Part shown: positions 23,359-34,994 of the stretch, piece after piece
How the letters are laid out: each line of letters starts with the position of its first letter
Numbering within the stretch: the first letter of the stretch is position 1
Notes under the pieces: generated by a model
The model's input: only the letters and a program-made list of their open reading frames with translations
What the model was told of the DNA's origin: nothing
The model's database searches: none
DNA from: an uncultured Microbacterium sp.
GTDB lineage: Bacteria > Actinomycetota > Actinomycetes > Actinomycetales > Microbacteriaceae
Length of the DNA: 64,000 nucleotides
Direction of reading: 5' to 3'
Assembly: GCF_937927635.1 (NCBI RefSeq)
Contig: NZ_CALBRW010000037.1
Span: 1-64,000 of the forward strand
Made by a program: the position numbers and the translations under genes

Positions 23359-24507
23359 TCAGGCGGACACGGCCGCGACGGATGCCGCGACCAGCGCCGC
23401 CAGCTGCGCTGCCGCGCCCGCGGGGAGCGGAGTGCGCCCGAACGTGAAGCGCACGGCGGTCTGCGCGACCTCGGGCGCGACGCCGCACGCCACCAGCACA
23501 TGCGAGGGCGCGTCGCTGCCGGCCGCGCAGGCCGAACCGCTGGACGTGATGACGCCACGGCGCTCCAGCTCCAGCAGCACGGCCTCGCCGCTGGTGCCCG
23601 CGAACGTGAACCCGGCGGTGCCGGGCAGGCGGCGGGTGGGATGCCCCGACAGACGCGCCCGCGGCACGGCATCCAGCACCCCGGTGATGAACTCCGCGGT
23701 CGTCGCCGTGACGGCGGCGGCGGATCGTTCGCGCTCCACCTCGGCCAGATCCAGAGCGGTGGCCAGGGCCACTGCTCCCGCGACGTTCTCGGTGCCGCTG
23801 CGTCGGCCGCGCTCCTGGCCGCCGCCGTGCAGCAGGGGCTCCAGCGGCACGCGCGTGCGCACGGCCAGCGCGCCGGTGCCCTTCGGCGCGCCCAGCTTGT
23901 GGCCCGCGATGGAGATCGCGTCCACCGCATGGCCGATGGGCCGGAGATCCAGCCACCCGGCCGACTGCACGGCATCCACATGCACGGGCACGCGGTGCTC
24001 GCGGGCGACGGCGGCGAGAGCGGCGACGTCCTGCACGGTGCCGATCTCGTTGTTGCCGTGCGCGAAGCTCAGCAGCGCGGTGCCGTCGCGGAGGGCTGCT
24101 GCCACGGCATCCGGATGCAGGGAGCCCTGCTCGTCGACCGGGACCAGCTCGACGTCGACGCCGTGCAGCCGCCGCAGATGGTCGGCCGATTCGAGCACGG
24201 ACTCGTGCTCGATGGGCGTCGTGATCAGATGCCGGCGCTGCGGATCGCGTTGCAGCGCTCCCAGCACGATGCCCTTGACGGCGAGGTTGTTCGCCTCGGT
24301 GCCGCCCGAGGTGAAGATCACGTCGCCGGCTCGCATGCTCAGCGCACCGGCGACCCGCTCCCGGGCGTCCGCCAGTGCTCGCGCGGCGGCCTCACCGGCG
24401 GTGTGGTGGCTGGACGGATTGCCGAACACATCGGTGAGGTACGGCCGCATGGCCTCGAGCACTTCCGGGCGCACCGGCGCGGTGGCGGCGTGGTCCAGGT
24501 ACAGCAC
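23359..24507 (-). CDS. NifS/IscS-type cysteine desulfurase of the NAD operon
   Basis: The protein has 382 residues. The PLP Lys is K204 in SIAGHKLGAPKG and the catalytic loop Cys is C327 in SSGSACAAGS. The enzyme takes sulfur from cysteine to build Fe-S clusters. It is the last gene of nadA-nadB-nadC-nifS and begins at a GTG one base after the nadC stop. The position suggests it serves the oxygen-sensitive [4Fe-4S] cluster of NadA, as dedicated NifS-like proteins of nad operons do in other bacteria. Confidence 0.9.
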   Translation of the reverse strand: MLYLDHAATAPVRPEVLEAMRPYLTDVFGNPSSHHTAGEAAARALADARERVAGALSMRAGDVIFTSGGTEANNLAVKGIVLGALQRDPQRRHLITTPIEHESVLESADHLRRLHGVDVELVPVDEQGSLHPDAVAAALRDGTALLSFAHGNNEIGTVQDVAALAAVAREHRVPVHVDAVQSAGWLDLRPIGHAVDAISIAGHKLGAPKGTGALAVRTRVPLEPLLHGGGQERGRRSGTENVAGAVALATALDLAEVERERSAAAVTATTAEFITGVLDAVPRARLSGHPTRRLPGTAGFTFAGTSGEAVLLELERRGVITSSGSACAAGSDAPSHVLVACGVAPEVAQTAVRFTFGRTPLPAGAAAQLAALVAASVAAVSA

Positions 24508-24508
24508 C

Positions 24509-25360
24509 TCAGCCGATCCGCACGTCGAGCCCGAGATCCAGCGCGCGGGCGGAGTGCGTGAGCGCGCCGACCGAGATCACCTGCACCCCGGTCTCGGCGA
24601 TGCCGCGCACGGTCTCCAGGCTCACCCCGCCCGAGGCCTCGGCGATCGCCCGCCCCTTCAGCAGTCCCACCGCCGTGCGCAGGTCGGCGAGTGAGAAGTT
24701 GTCCAGCAGCACGGTGTGCGCGCCGCCGTCCAGCACCGCGGGGATCTGGTCGAGCCGATCGACCTCCACCACCACGTGCGTGGTGTGCGGCAACCGGCCC
24801 AGCGCCTCGCGCAGCGCCTCGGCCAGGTCGCGGCCGCCCTGCCGCAGCACCTCCAGGTGATTGTCCTTGGCCATCAGGGCATCCGACAGCGACCGCCGGT
24901 GGTTGCTGCCGCCGCCCGAGAGCACCGCATGCCGCTCGAACTCGCGCAGGCCGGGAGTGGTCTTGCGGGTGTCGGCGACGCGCGCGTCCGTGCCCTGGAC
25001 GGCATCGACGTAGGCGGCGGTGACGGTGGCGATGCCGCTCATCCGCTGGGTGAAGTTCAGCGCGACGCGCTCGGCGGTGAGGATTCCGCGGGCGGGTCCC
25101 GACACGGATGCCAGCGCGTCGCCGGCCTCGAAGCGGTCGCCGTCGGCGGCATGCAGGTCGACCCGGATGCCGGGGTCGGTGAGGGTGAACGCGGCCGCGA
25201 GCACCTCGCCGCCGCTGAAGACTCCGGGTTCGCGGGCGATGAGGTCGGCGGTGGCCTGCGCGTCCTCCGGCAGCAGAGCGGTGCTGGTGATGTCGCCCCA
25301 GGGCGCGTCCTCCTCGAGCGCGGCGCTGACGGTGCGGTGCAGGGTGGCGGAGGTGATCAT
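24509..25360 (-). CDS. nadC: quinolinate phosphoribosyltransferase (NadC)
   Basis: The protein has 283 residues, full length. It converts quinolinate and PRPP to nicotinate mononucleotide with loss of CO2. Family blocks are EDAPWGDITS at the N-terminus, RVALNFTQRMSGIAT, DTRKTTPGLR (PRPP and quinolinate contacts), GGGSNHRRSLSD and the late EASGGVSLETV. Its ATG overlaps the nadB stop by four bases. Confidence 0.95.
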   Translation of the reverse strand: MITSATLHRTVSAALEEDAPWGDITSTALLPEDAQATADLIAREPGVFSGGEVLAAAFTLTDPGIRVDLHAADGDRFEAGDALASVSGPARGILTAERVALNFTQRMSGIATVTAAYVDAVQGTDARVADTRKTTPGLREFERHAVLSGGGSNHRRSLSDALMAKDNHLEVLRQGGRDLAEALREALGRLPHTTHVVVEVDRLDQIPAVLDGGAHTVLLDNFSLADLRTAVGLLKGRAIAEASGGVSLETVRGIAETGVQVISVGALTHSARALDLGLDVRIG

Positions 25361-26943
25361 CGGGCTCCGATCAGGGCGGGCCGGCTCTCGGCGAGTTCGT
25401 GGGGTGCGGGCCTGTTCAGTGCGGGCCGGGTCGGTGCGGGGGAGAGGCGGAAGTGCGCGCCGAGCGATTCGGTGCGGTCCAGGGCAGCGGATGCCACGGC
25501 CCTGGCGACCACGAGCAGGTTGGCGTCCTCCTGCTCCTCAGGCGTGCGGGGCGCAGGAGCGGCCCACGAGGCGAGCCGGCTCACGGCATCCGCCAGCCCC
25601 TCGTCATCCCGCAGCAGCCCCACCTTCTCCCACATCAGCTGCTGCAGCTCCGCGCGGGAGAACGTCGCCGCACGCTCGCCCAGGTCGCGATTCGTCGCGG
25701 ACGGCGGGCGCTCATCCGCGTCCAGGTCGCGAATGGTCTCGGAAAGAAGGTCGGAAGGCGGGGCGAACTGCGACCTGGACTGGAGCGAGTCGGGCGGCGA
25801 GGTGCTGAGGGATTCCGCGGCCCGGGCGCCGAAGACCGCGCCCTCCAGCAGCGAGTTGGAGGCCAGGCGGTTGGCGCCGTGCACGCCGCCGGTGCGCGCG
25901 GTCTCCCCGACCGCCCAGAGGCCGGGCAGCGAGGTGCGGCCCTCGATGTCGGTGGCCACGCCGCCCATCAGATAGTGCGCGGCGGGGGAGACCGGCACTG
26001 GTCCGCGCGTCCAGTCCAGACCCCGACGATGCAGCTCGGCGTCGATGGTGGGAAAGCGCTCGGCGAGGCCGGCGATGCCGGTCGCGTCCAGCAGCACCGG
26101 CGAGCCCTGCGCGAGCGCCTGCCTGGCCACCGCCCGCGCCACCACATCGCGCGGGGCCAGTTCGGCATCCGGATGCTCTTCGAGCAGGAACCGGCCACCC
26201 TCGGCATCTCGCAGCACCGCACCCGCACCGCGCACGGCCTCCGAGACGAGGAACGGCGCCGCGCCCGCCAGGACGGTCGGGTGGAACTGCACGAACTCCA
26301 GGTCCGCGACGGCGGCGCCCGCGCGCAGTGCCATGGCGATCCCGTCGCCGGTCGTGCCCGCCGGGTTGGTCGTGGCCGGGTACAGCTGCCCCGCGCCGCC
26401 GGTGGCGAGGATCACGGCATCCGCGGTGATCTCCTCGCCGCCCAGCAGACGGATGCCATGCACTCGGCCGTTCATGACCAGCAGGTCGGCGGCGAAGGCG
26501 CCCTCCCGAACGTGCACAGACGAGGTGCGCACCCGAGCGATGAGTGCGTCCGAGATCGCGCGCCCCGTCGCGTCCCCGCCCGAGTGCGCGATGCGCGGCA
26601 GGCTGTGCGCGGCCTCCAACCCGCGGGCGATCGACCCGCCGGCGGTGCGGTCGAACATCACGCCGTCGGCCACCAGCGCGCTGATGGCGTCGCCGGCGCC
26701 ATCAGCCAGCGTCGCGATCGCGACGGGATCGCCGTGACCGTTGCCTGCCTGCAGGGTGTCCAGCGCGTGCAGCGCGGCGGAGTCTCCCGGCCCGTGGACG
26801 CCGGCGATACCGCCCTGTGCGTGCGCGGTGCAGCCGTCGCCCAGCTCGCTCTTCACGATCAGCTGCACGTCGTGGCCGAGAGCGTCCGCCCGCAGTGCGG
26901 CGGTGAGGCCGGCGATGCCGCCGCCCGCGACGAGCACCCTCAT
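25357..26943 (-). CDS. nadB: L-aspartate oxidase (NadB)
   Basis: The protein has 528 residues. It oxidises aspartate to iminoaspartate for NadA. The FAD-binding GGGIAGLTAALRA is at the N-terminus. The catalytic-domain blocks HAQGGIAGV, FVQFHPTVL, PAAHYLMGGVATD and GLWAVGETARTGGVHGANRLASNSLLEG follow, and a C-terminal helical domain of the succinate-dehydrogenase flavoprotein family closes the chain. Start and stop both overlap neighbours in ATGA, so nadABC is tightly coupled. Upstream in-frame starts lie inside nadA and are not used. Confidence 0.95.
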   Translation of the reverse strand: MRVLVAGGGIAGLTAALRADALGHDVQLIVKSELGDGCTAHAQGGIAGVHGPGDSAALHALDTLQAGNGHGDPVAIATLADGAGDAISALVADGVMFDRTAGGSIARGLEAAHSLPRIAHSGGDATGRAISDALIARVRTSSVHVREGAFAADLLVMNGRVHGIRLLGGEEITADAVILATGGAGQLYPATTNPAGTTGDGIAMALRAGAAVADLEFVQFHPTVLAGAAPFLVSEAVRGAGAVLRDAEGGRFLLEEHPDAELAPRDVVARAVARQALAQGSPVLLDATGIAGLAERFPTIDAELHRRGLDWTRGPVPVSPAAHYLMGGVATDIEGRTSLPGLWAVGETARTGGVHGANRLASNSLLEGAVFGARAAESLSTSPPDSLQSRSQFAPPSDLLSETIRDLDADERPPSATNRDLGERAATFSRAELQQLMWEKVGLLRDDEGLADAVSRLASWAAPAPRTPEEQEDANLLVVARAVASAALDRTESLGAHFRLSPAPTRPALNRPAPHELAESRPALIGAR

Positions 26944-28238
26944 CGCGGTTTCGCCGCCAGCATCCGCTCCAGCGCGAGCCTCGCCGGATCCGCCACATCG
27001 GCCGACACCTGCACGCGATTCTGCACTGTGCCCGCCACCAACTCCTCCAGCACCCATGCCAGGTAGCCGGGATGGATGCGGTACATCGTCGAGCACGGGC
27101 AGACCACCGGATCCAGGCAGAAGATCGTGTGCTGCGGATGCTGGGCCGCGAGCCTGCGCACCAGGTTCACCTCGGTGCCGATCGCGAAGACCGTGGGCTC
27201 CGTCGCCTCCTCGATGGCACGGCGGATGTACGCCGTGGAGCCCGCCTCGTCGGCGGCATCCGCCACCGGCATCGGGCACTCCGGATGCACGATCACGCGC
27301 ACATCCGGGTGCTTCTCGCGAGCCTCGGCGATCTGATCCACCGTGAAGCGGCGGTGCACCGAGCAGAACCCGTGCCAGAGGATCACACGAGCGTCCGCCA
27401 GCTCCACTTCGGACGACCCGCCCAGGGGCTGCCGCGGGTTCCACATCGGCATCCGCTCCAGCGGCACGCCCATGGCCTTGGCGGTGTTGCGACCCAGGTG
27501 CTGGTCGGGGAAGAACAGCACCCGACGCCCGCGCGCGAACGCCCACTCCAGCACGGTGCGCGCGTTGGACGAGGTGCAGACGATGCCACCGTGCCGCCCG
27601 ACGAAGCCCTTGATCGCGGCGGACGAGTTCATGTAGGTCACCGGGATCACGGGCACCAGGCCGTCGGCATCCGCCTGGTCCATCGGCCCGTACACGTCGG
27701 CCAGCTGCTCCCAGCAGTCCTCCACCTCGTCGATCGAGGCCATGTCGGCCATCGAGCATCCGGCCGCGAGGTTCGGCAGGATCACCGCCTGATCGGGGCC
27801 GGAGAGCAGGTCGGCGGTCTCGGCCATGAAGTGCACGCCGCAGAACACGATGGCCTCGGCCTCGGGGTGCTCCAGCGCGGCGTTCGCGAGCTGGAACGAG
27901 TCGCCCACGTAGTCGGCGTGCCGGACGACCTCCTCGCGCTGATAGAAGTGCCCGAGCACGACCACACGGTCGCCGAGCGTGCGCTTGGCCGCATCGATGC
28001 GGGCGTGCAGCTCGTCCTCACCGGCCTCGCGGTACTCGAGCGGCAGCTCGCCCTGACGGGGTGCACCGGTGGGGATGACATCGCCCATCGAGGACCCGGG
28101 CCCGTAGCCCGGGCGGATGTCGAAGTCCCAGGGGCCTGCCGCCAGATCGCCGGTGCAGACGGACTCGGAGGATTCGCCCGCGACCGCCGCCTGCACGGCG
28201 TGATCGATCGAGGGGTCGAGCAGGGGGAGTGCAGACAT
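26940..28238 (-). CDS. nadA: quinolinate synthase (NadA)
   Basis: The protein has 432 residues, the long actinobacterial form. It condenses iminoaspartate with dihydroxyacetone phosphate on a [4Fe-4S] cluster. Cluster cysteines are visible in IVFCGVHFMAET, VHPECPMPV and VVCPCSTM. An N-terminal extension of about 80 residues precedes the conserved ARIDAAKRTLGD-type segment. The ATG at 28238 is preferred to one 30 bp upstream because GAAGGCGG lies 7 nt before it. A palindrome at 28265-28275 sits just upstream. Confidence 0.94.
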   Translation of the reverse strand: MSALPLLDPSIDHAVQAAVAGESSESVCTGDLAAGPWDFDIRPGYGPGSSMGDVIPTGAPRQGELPLEYREAGEDELHARIDAAKRTLGDRVVVLGHFYQREEVVRHADYVGDSFQLANAALEHPEAEAIVFCGVHFMAETADLLSGPDQAVILPNLAAGCSMADMASIDEVEDCWEQLADVYGPMDQADADGLVPVIPVTYMNSSAAIKGFVGRHGGIVCTSSNARTVLEWAFARGRRVLFFPDQHLGRNTAKAMGVPLERMPMWNPRQPLGGSSEVELADARVILWHGFCSVHRRFTVDQIAEAREKHPDVRVIVHPECPMPVADAADEAGSTAYIRRAIEEATEPTVFAIGTEVNLVRRLAAQHPQHTIFCLDPVVCPCSTMYRIHPGYLAWVLEELVAGTVQNRVQVSADVADPARLALERMLAAKPR

Positions 28239-28264
28239 CAGGGCGCCGCCTTCTGGTCGCTGTG

Positions 28265-28275
28265 ACACTTAGTGT
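28265..28275 (-). promoter_or_regulatory. probable NrtR operator of the nad operon
   Basis: The 11-bp palindrome ACACTTAGTGT lies 26 bp upstream of the nadA start, just downstream of a minus-strand TAATCT -10-like box (28283-28288). Known NrtR operators in actinobacteria are built from TTAGTGT/ACACTAA half-sites. With nrtR as the next gene upstream, repression by NrtR is the simplest reading. Confidence 0.6.
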
Positions 28276-28346
28276 GCGCGAACAGATTATGTCGAAATGA
28301 CCAGAAGTGCAATCCGTGTGACGCCGCCGTACGGATGTCGGTGCGG

Positions 28347-28393
28347 ATCACGGATGTCGGCGCAGAGGCGCTGAATCCGCCGACATCCGTGAT
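28347..28393 (-). terminator. large palindrome downstream of nrtR
   Basis: ATCACGGATGTCGGCG (28347-28362) and its exact complement (28378-28393) enclose a 15-nt loop. A partial copy of the arm (CGGATGTCGG) precedes it at 28332-28341, and GCCGACATCTG follows. It belongs to the family of big 3'-end palindromes also seen near 43680, 49910 and 51870, and probably ends the nrtR transcript. Confidence 0.55.
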
Positions 28394-28429
28394 CTGAGCC
28401 GACATCTGTGCCGGGAAGGGGTGGGGAGC

Positions 28430-28505
28430 GGATGCCGGGAGCGGATGCTGGCGGCGGATGCCGGGGGATGCCGGGCGGATGCCGGGGGATGCCGGGGGCG
28501 GATGC
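28430..28505. repeat. cluster of seven GGATGC(CGGG) repeats
   Basis: GGATGC occurs seven times in 76 bp (28430, 28443, 28456, 28466, 28477, 28487, 28500), mostly followed by CGGG, with steps of 10-13 bp. The block lies just past the nrtR stop. It is an extreme case of a hexamer that is common throughout the window. Confidence 0.7.
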
Positions 28506-28521
28506 CGGGGGCGAGGGTGCG

Positions 28522-29184
28522 TCAGGCGTCGGCGAGGTAGCGGTACAGCCGTGCGGGGCGGTGCTTGCCGGTGCGGAACGACTCGGTCGGGACGAGCTCG
28601 TCGGAGCCCTCCAGCAGCCGCCGGAAGTTCGAGGGGTCCAGGCGCCTGCCCAGCACCGCCTCGTACACCTCGCGCAGCTCGGTGAGCGTGAACTCGTCCG
28701 GCAGCAGGCCGGCGGCGATGCGGCTGTAGCCGACCTTGTTGCGCAGCCGGTCCAGCGCATACTCCGCGATGCGGTTGTGGTCGAAGGCCAGCGGCGGGAT
28801 CTCGTCCACGTCGAACCACTCGACGTTCTCCGGGGCGCCGGCCTCCGCGCGCTGCGCGTCGACGAGGTCCGAGCGCAGCAGCGCCCAGTACACGATCGAG
28901 ACGGTGCGGTTCGGCGCGCGATCCACGTCGCCGAAGGTGTACAGCTGCTCGAGGTAGCTGGGCTTCAGTGCGGTGGTCTCGGCCAGGGTGCGGGATGCCG
29001 CGGCATCCAGATCCTCGGCCGGATCCAGCCATCCGCCCGGCAGCGCCCACGCGCCCAGGTGCGGCTGGCGGGTGCGCCGCACCAGCGGCAGCATCAGACG
29101 GTCGCCCTCGGGGGCGCTGCGCAGCGAGAAGATCACGGCAGACACCGCGACGCGGATCGCGTCCTGCTCGCCGGTGCCACTCAC
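28522..29184 (-). CDS. nrtR: NrtR-type Nudix transcriptional regulator of NAD synthesis
   Basis: The protein has 220 residues. A Nudix-like domain (about 10-145, with GAWALPGGWLDPAEDLDAAA and AETTAL) is joined to a C-terminal winged helix (about 150-215, with FTLTELREVYEAVLGRRLDPSNFRR). The Nudix box is degenerate (the REUXEE core reads RTLAET), typical of NrtR proteins that bind ADP-ribose compounds without strong hydrolysis. It lies upstream of nadA, with an operator-like palindrome between. The GTG start at 29184 is 7 nt after a TAGGCT box (29192-29197). Confidence 0.85.
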   Translation of the reverse strand: MSGTGEQDAIRVAVSAVIFSLRSAPEGDRLMLPLVRRTRQPHLGAWALPGGWLDPAEDLDAAASRTLAETTALKPSYLEQLYTFGDVDRAPNRTVSIVYWALLRSDLVDAQRAEAGAPENVEWFDVDEIPPLAFDHNRIAEYALDRLRNKVGYSRIAAGLLPDEFTLTELREVYEAVLGRRLDPSNFRRLLEGSDELVPTESFRTGKHRPARLYRYLADA

Positions 29185-29214
29185 ATCCTCGAGCCTAGGG
29201 GGCAGGATGGGCAC

Positions 29215-30111
29215 ATGCCGGCATCCGACACCACACCAGGCCCCGCGACCGACGATGACGTGCCCGCCTACCTCGATGCGCTGGGAGTCCCCGGTCTCGC
29301 CGACATCCATGTGCACTTCCTGCCGGAGCGGATGCTGCAGAAGGTGTGGGAGTACTTCGATCACGCCACCCAGCACTACGGCGCGGCCTGGCCCATCCAC
29401 TACCGCACGGACACCGAGGACAGGCTGCGGGTGCTGCGGCGGATGGGCCTGAAGGCCATCCCGGCACTGACGTACCCGCACAAGGCGGGCATGGCCGCCT
29501 GGCTGAACGACTGGAATCGTGAGTTCGCAGCACAGCATCCGGATGTCATCCACTGCGGCACGCTGTACGCCGAACCCGAGGCGGGGGAGTACGTGCCGGC
29601 AGCTCTCGCCGCCGGTGCGCGGCTGTTCAAAGTGCACGTGCAGGTGGGTGGCTTCGACCCGGACGACCCCGTGCTGGATTCGGCATGGGCGGCGCTGGAG
29701 GCCGCGGGTGTGCCGGTCGTGATCCATGCCGGCTCCCGTCCGCTGGCGGGCGCGCACACCGGGCCCGAGCCCATCGCCGCGGTGCTGTCGCGGTTTCCGA
29801 GACTGGCATTCGTGATCGCGCACATGGGGATGCCGGAGTACAGCGCCTTCGCCGATCTCGTCGAGCAGTACGAGAACGTGCACCTGGACACCACCATGTT
29901 CGCCACGGGATACCTCGACGGCCCCGACCGCTGGCCGTCCGGGTATGTGCGGCGACTGTCCGCACTGCGGGAGCGCATCGTGCTGGGGTCGGACTTCCCG
30001 AACATCCCGTACGCCTACGCCAGACAGCTGGTGGGCCTGGCGGGCCTCGGTCTCGGCGATGACTGGATGCGCGCCGTGATCTGGCGCAATGGCACCCGGC
30101 TGATGGGCTGA
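29215..30111 (+). CDS. metal-dependent amidohydrolase (Amidohydro_2 type)
   Basis: The protein has 298 residues of TIM-barrel type. Metal-ligand motifs are LADIHVHF (H-x-H near residue 30), LFKVHVQVG, PVVIHAG, FVIAHMG and the late Asp in ERIVLGSDFPNIPY. Relatives hydrolyse or decarboxylate small carboxylate substrates; this one's substrate is unknown. The ATG at 29215 is 6 nt after a CAGGAT box (29203-29208). It is divergent from nrtR with only 30 bp between the starts, so the two promoters overlap. Confidence 0.82.
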   Translation: MPASDTTPGPATDDDVPAYLDALGVPGLADIHVHFLPERMLQKVWEYFDHATQHYGAAWPIHYRTDTEDRLRVLRRMGLKAIPALTYPHKAGMAAWLNDWNREFAAQHPDVIHCGTLYAEPEAGEYVPAALAAGARLFKVHVQVGGFDPDDPVLDSAWAALEAAGVPVVIHAGSRPLAGAHTGPEPIAAVLSRFPRLAFVIAHMGMPEYSAFADLVEQYENVHLDTTMFATGYLDGPDRWPSGYVRRLSALRERIVLGSDFPNIPYAYARQLVGLAGLGLGDDWMRAVIWRNGTRLMG

Positions 30112-30132
30112 CTGTTTCCGGCGCTGAACCGG

Positions 30133-30138
30133 TATGCT
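30133..30138 (+). promoter_or_regulatory. -10 box of the glycine riboswitch/gcv transcript
   Basis: TATGCT lies about 40 nt before the first aptamer and 295 nt before gcvT. The -35 region is weak (a TTTCC stretch near 30115). Confidence 0.4.
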
Positions 30139-30175
30139 CTTGAACTGCAGCACCACAACTGAACACAGGCCGTAC

Positions 30176-30378
30176 GACGTGTGCGGGAGAGCCCGGTGCG
30201 CGCAGCCGGGCACCGAAGGAGCAAGCCTCCCCGCCAATCTCTCAGGTACCCCCACCGCCCGCGTCGGGCCGCTCTGAAAAGCGACTCCTCAGGGAGCCCG
30301 CCGACGGTGAAAGCCTCCCTCCAGCTCCGCGAGCCGGAGGCGACGGCGAAGCTCTCAGGCCCGATGACAGAGGGGGAG
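30176..30378 (+). ncRNA. tandem glycine riboswitch
   Basis: Two glycine aptamers are arranged in tandem. The first holds GGGAGAG, ACCGAAGGAGCAA and AATCTCTCAGGTACC. The second holds the CTCTGAAAAGCGACTC linker, GGTGAAAGCC and GCTCTCAGGCCCGATGACAGAGG. These are the conserved cores of the gcvT-type riboswitch. It lies 50 nt upstream of gcvT, and glycine binding should switch on expression of the cleavage system. No separate terminator hairpin with a T-tract is seen, so control may be at translation. Confidence 0.9.
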
Positions 30379-30427
30379 TTCCGAGGATGCCGATGATGTC
30401 GTCCTGCAACCCGACTGGGAGAACTCC

Positions 30428-31561
30428 GTGACCGACACGCCCCTATCAGAATCCGCGGCAGAGCCGCGCTACACCCCGCTCCGCGCGCGCCACGAAGCGC
30501 TCGGCGCGTCCTTCACCGATTTCGGCGGTTGGCAGATGCCGGTGCGCTACACCTCGGATCTCGCCGAGCACCACGCCGTGCGCGAGGCCGCGGGCATCTT
30601 CGACATCTCGCACATGGCCGAGTTCACCGTGCGCGGCTCCGAGGCCGCGGCCTTCCTCGACTACGCGCTCGCCGGCCGGCTCTCGGCCATGAGCATCGGC
30701 AAGGCGAAGTACTCGCTGCTGCTGACCGAGGACGGCGGCATCATCGACGACGTGATCGTCTACCGCCTGGCCGATGACGACTTCCTCATCATCTCCAACG
30801 CAGGCAACCGCGACGCCGTGCGCGAGGCGCTCAGCGCCCGCACCGCCGGCAGCGACGTGACCGTCGTGGACGTCTCCGACGACTACGCGCTCATCGCCGT
30901 GCAGGGCCCTGTGGCGGAGAGCATCCTCACCGGCGTCGCCGGCATCGAGGACGTCAGCATCCCGTGGGCCGAGCAGAAGTACTACGCCTGGGCGAACGCG
31001 ACCTTCAACGGCCGGCCGCTGCTGCTGGCCCGCACAGGCTACACCGGCGAGGACGGCTTCGAGCTGCTGGTCGCCGCCGCCGACGCCGAGGCGCTGTGGG
31101 ATGCCGTGCTCGCCGCCGGTGCGCAGCAGGGCCTGGTGCCCTGCGGCCTCGCCGCGCGCGACACGCTGCGCCTGGAGGCCGGGATGCCGCTGTACGGCCA
31201 CGAGCTGTCGCTGGACACCAAGCCCGCGCAGGCGGGGCTGGGCCGTGTGGTCGTGACCGACAAGGAGCGCTTCGTCGGCAAGGGTGCCACGGCGCCCGCC
31301 GACGGCGCCCGCGTGCTGGTCGGCCTGACCGCCGAGGGCCGCCGCGCCGGACGCGCCGGCTACGCCGTCGTGCTCGAGGACGGCACGGCCGTCGGCGAGA
31401 TCACCAGCGGTGCGCTGAGCCCGACGCTCGGCCACCCCATCGCGATGGCCTACGTCGACCCCTCGTACTCCACGGGGGAGACCCCGCTGTTCCTCGACGT
31501 GCGCGGGACCAGGATCCCCGCGACCGTGACCGCCCTGCCTTTCTACCGGAGGAAGAAATGA
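30428..31561 (+). CDS. gcvT: aminomethyltransferase, glycine cleavage T protein
   Basis: The protein has 377 residues. It releases ammonia from the aminomethyl group on GcvH and makes methylene-tetrahydrofolate. Typical blocks are [33 protein letters not shown] at the N-terminus (folate site), [11 protein letters not shown] and [21 protein letters not shown]. The GTG at 30428 follows GGGAGAACTCC. Its stop overlaps the gcvH start (ATGA at 31558-31561). A tandem glycine riboswitch precedes it. Confidence 0.95.
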   Translation: MTDTPLSESAAEPRYTPLRARHEALGASFTDFGGWQMPVRYTSDLAEHHAVREAAGIFDISHMAEFTVRGSEAAAFLDYALAGRLSAMSIGKAKYSLLLTEDGGIIDDVIVYRLADDDFLIISNAGNRDAVREALSARTAGSDVTVVDVSDDYALIAVQGPVAESILTGVAGIEDVSIPWAEQKYYAWANATFNGRPLLLARTGYTGEDGFELLVAAADAEALWDAVLAAGAQQGLVPCGLAARDTLRLEAGMPLYGHELSLDTKPAQAGLGRVVVTDKERFVGKGATAPADGARVLVGLTAEGRRAGRAGYAVVLEDGTAVGEITSGALSPTLGHPIAMAYVDPSYSTGETPLFLDVRGTRIPATVTALPFYRRKK

Positions 31562-31935
31562 CCGATCTGACCGCACTGAAGTACAGCGAAGAGCACGAGT
31601 GGGTCGCCCTGGAGGGAACCACTGCGACCGTCGGCATCACCGACTACGCCGCTGACGCCCTCGGCGACATCGTCTTCGTCGAGCTGCCCGCCGTCGGCAC
31701 GGAGCTCAGCCGTGGTGACGTGTTCGGCGAGGCCGAGTCCACCAAGTCGGTCTCCGAGCTGTACGCCCCGGTCGCCGGCACCGTGACCGAGATCAACCAG
31801 GCCGTGGTCGACGACCCGGCGCTGCTGAACTCGTCGCCGTTCGAGGGCGCCTGGCTGGTGAAGATCGAGGTCGCCGACGGCGCCCTCGACGGCCTGCTGG
31901 ACCGCGACGGCTACACCGCGATCACGGAGGGCTGA
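31558..31935 (+). CDS. gcvH: glycine cleavage H protein
   Basis: The protein has 125 residues. The lipoyl-carrying Lys is K63 in [15 protein letters not shown]. The EHEWV start and the [16 protein letters not shown] end match the family. It shuttles the methylamine group between GcvP, GcvT and the shared dihydrolipoyl dehydrogenase, which is not encoded here. GGAGGAAGAA precedes the ATG. Confidence 0.96.
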   Translation: MTDLTALKYSEEHEWVALEGTTATVGITDYAADALGDIVFVELPAVGTELSRGDVFGEAESTKSVSELYAPVAGTVTEINQAVVDDPALLNSSPFEGAWLVKIEVADGALDGLLDRDGYTAITEG

Positions 31936-31937
31936 GA

Positions 31938-34814
<2,877 letters not shown>

Positions 34815-34824
34815 GAACGCTCCC

Positions 34825-34870
34825 AACCGAATCGCTCCGCCTCTGTTTCCGGCGACGGGGCGGTTCGGTT
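34825..34870 (+). terminator. terminator of the gcvTHP operon
   Basis: AACCGAA (34825) pairs with TTCGGTT (ending 34870), and CCGCC with GGCGG inside it, forming an interrupted stem 10 nt after the gcvP stop. Confidence 0.6.
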
Positions 34871-34935
34871 AAGACGTCATAACAGTTCGACCCCTGATTC
34901 TGCGCTGGAGGCATCCGGCGCTTAGGATCGAAGCC

Positions 34936-34965
34936 ATGCGCCGTCCTCGCAGACGAGGTTGGTAG
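34936..34965 (+). CDS. possible 9-residue Arg-rich upstream peptide (MRRPRRRGW)
   Basis: An ATG at 34936, 7 nt after a TAGGAT box (34923-34928), opens a 9-codon frame ending 29 nt before the binding-protein start. Five of its nine codons are Arg (CGC, CGT, CGC, AGA, CGA), including two codons that are rare in high-GC genomes. It could regulate the peptide importer through ribosome pausing. A chance frame is possible. Confidence 0.3.
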   Translation: MRRPRRRGW

Positions 34966-34994
34966 GTCGCTCTGAAGTCCATAGGAGGACACAA

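Noticed and set aside
28347..28393. An NrtR operator within the large palindrome
   Set aside because: Its arms (ATCACGGATGTCGGCG) lack TTAGTGT half-sites and it lies at the 3' end of nrtR. The better site is at 28265-28275.
28430..28505. CRISPR-like repeat array
   Set aside because: Repeats are 10-13 bp without unique spacers, and there are no cas genes.
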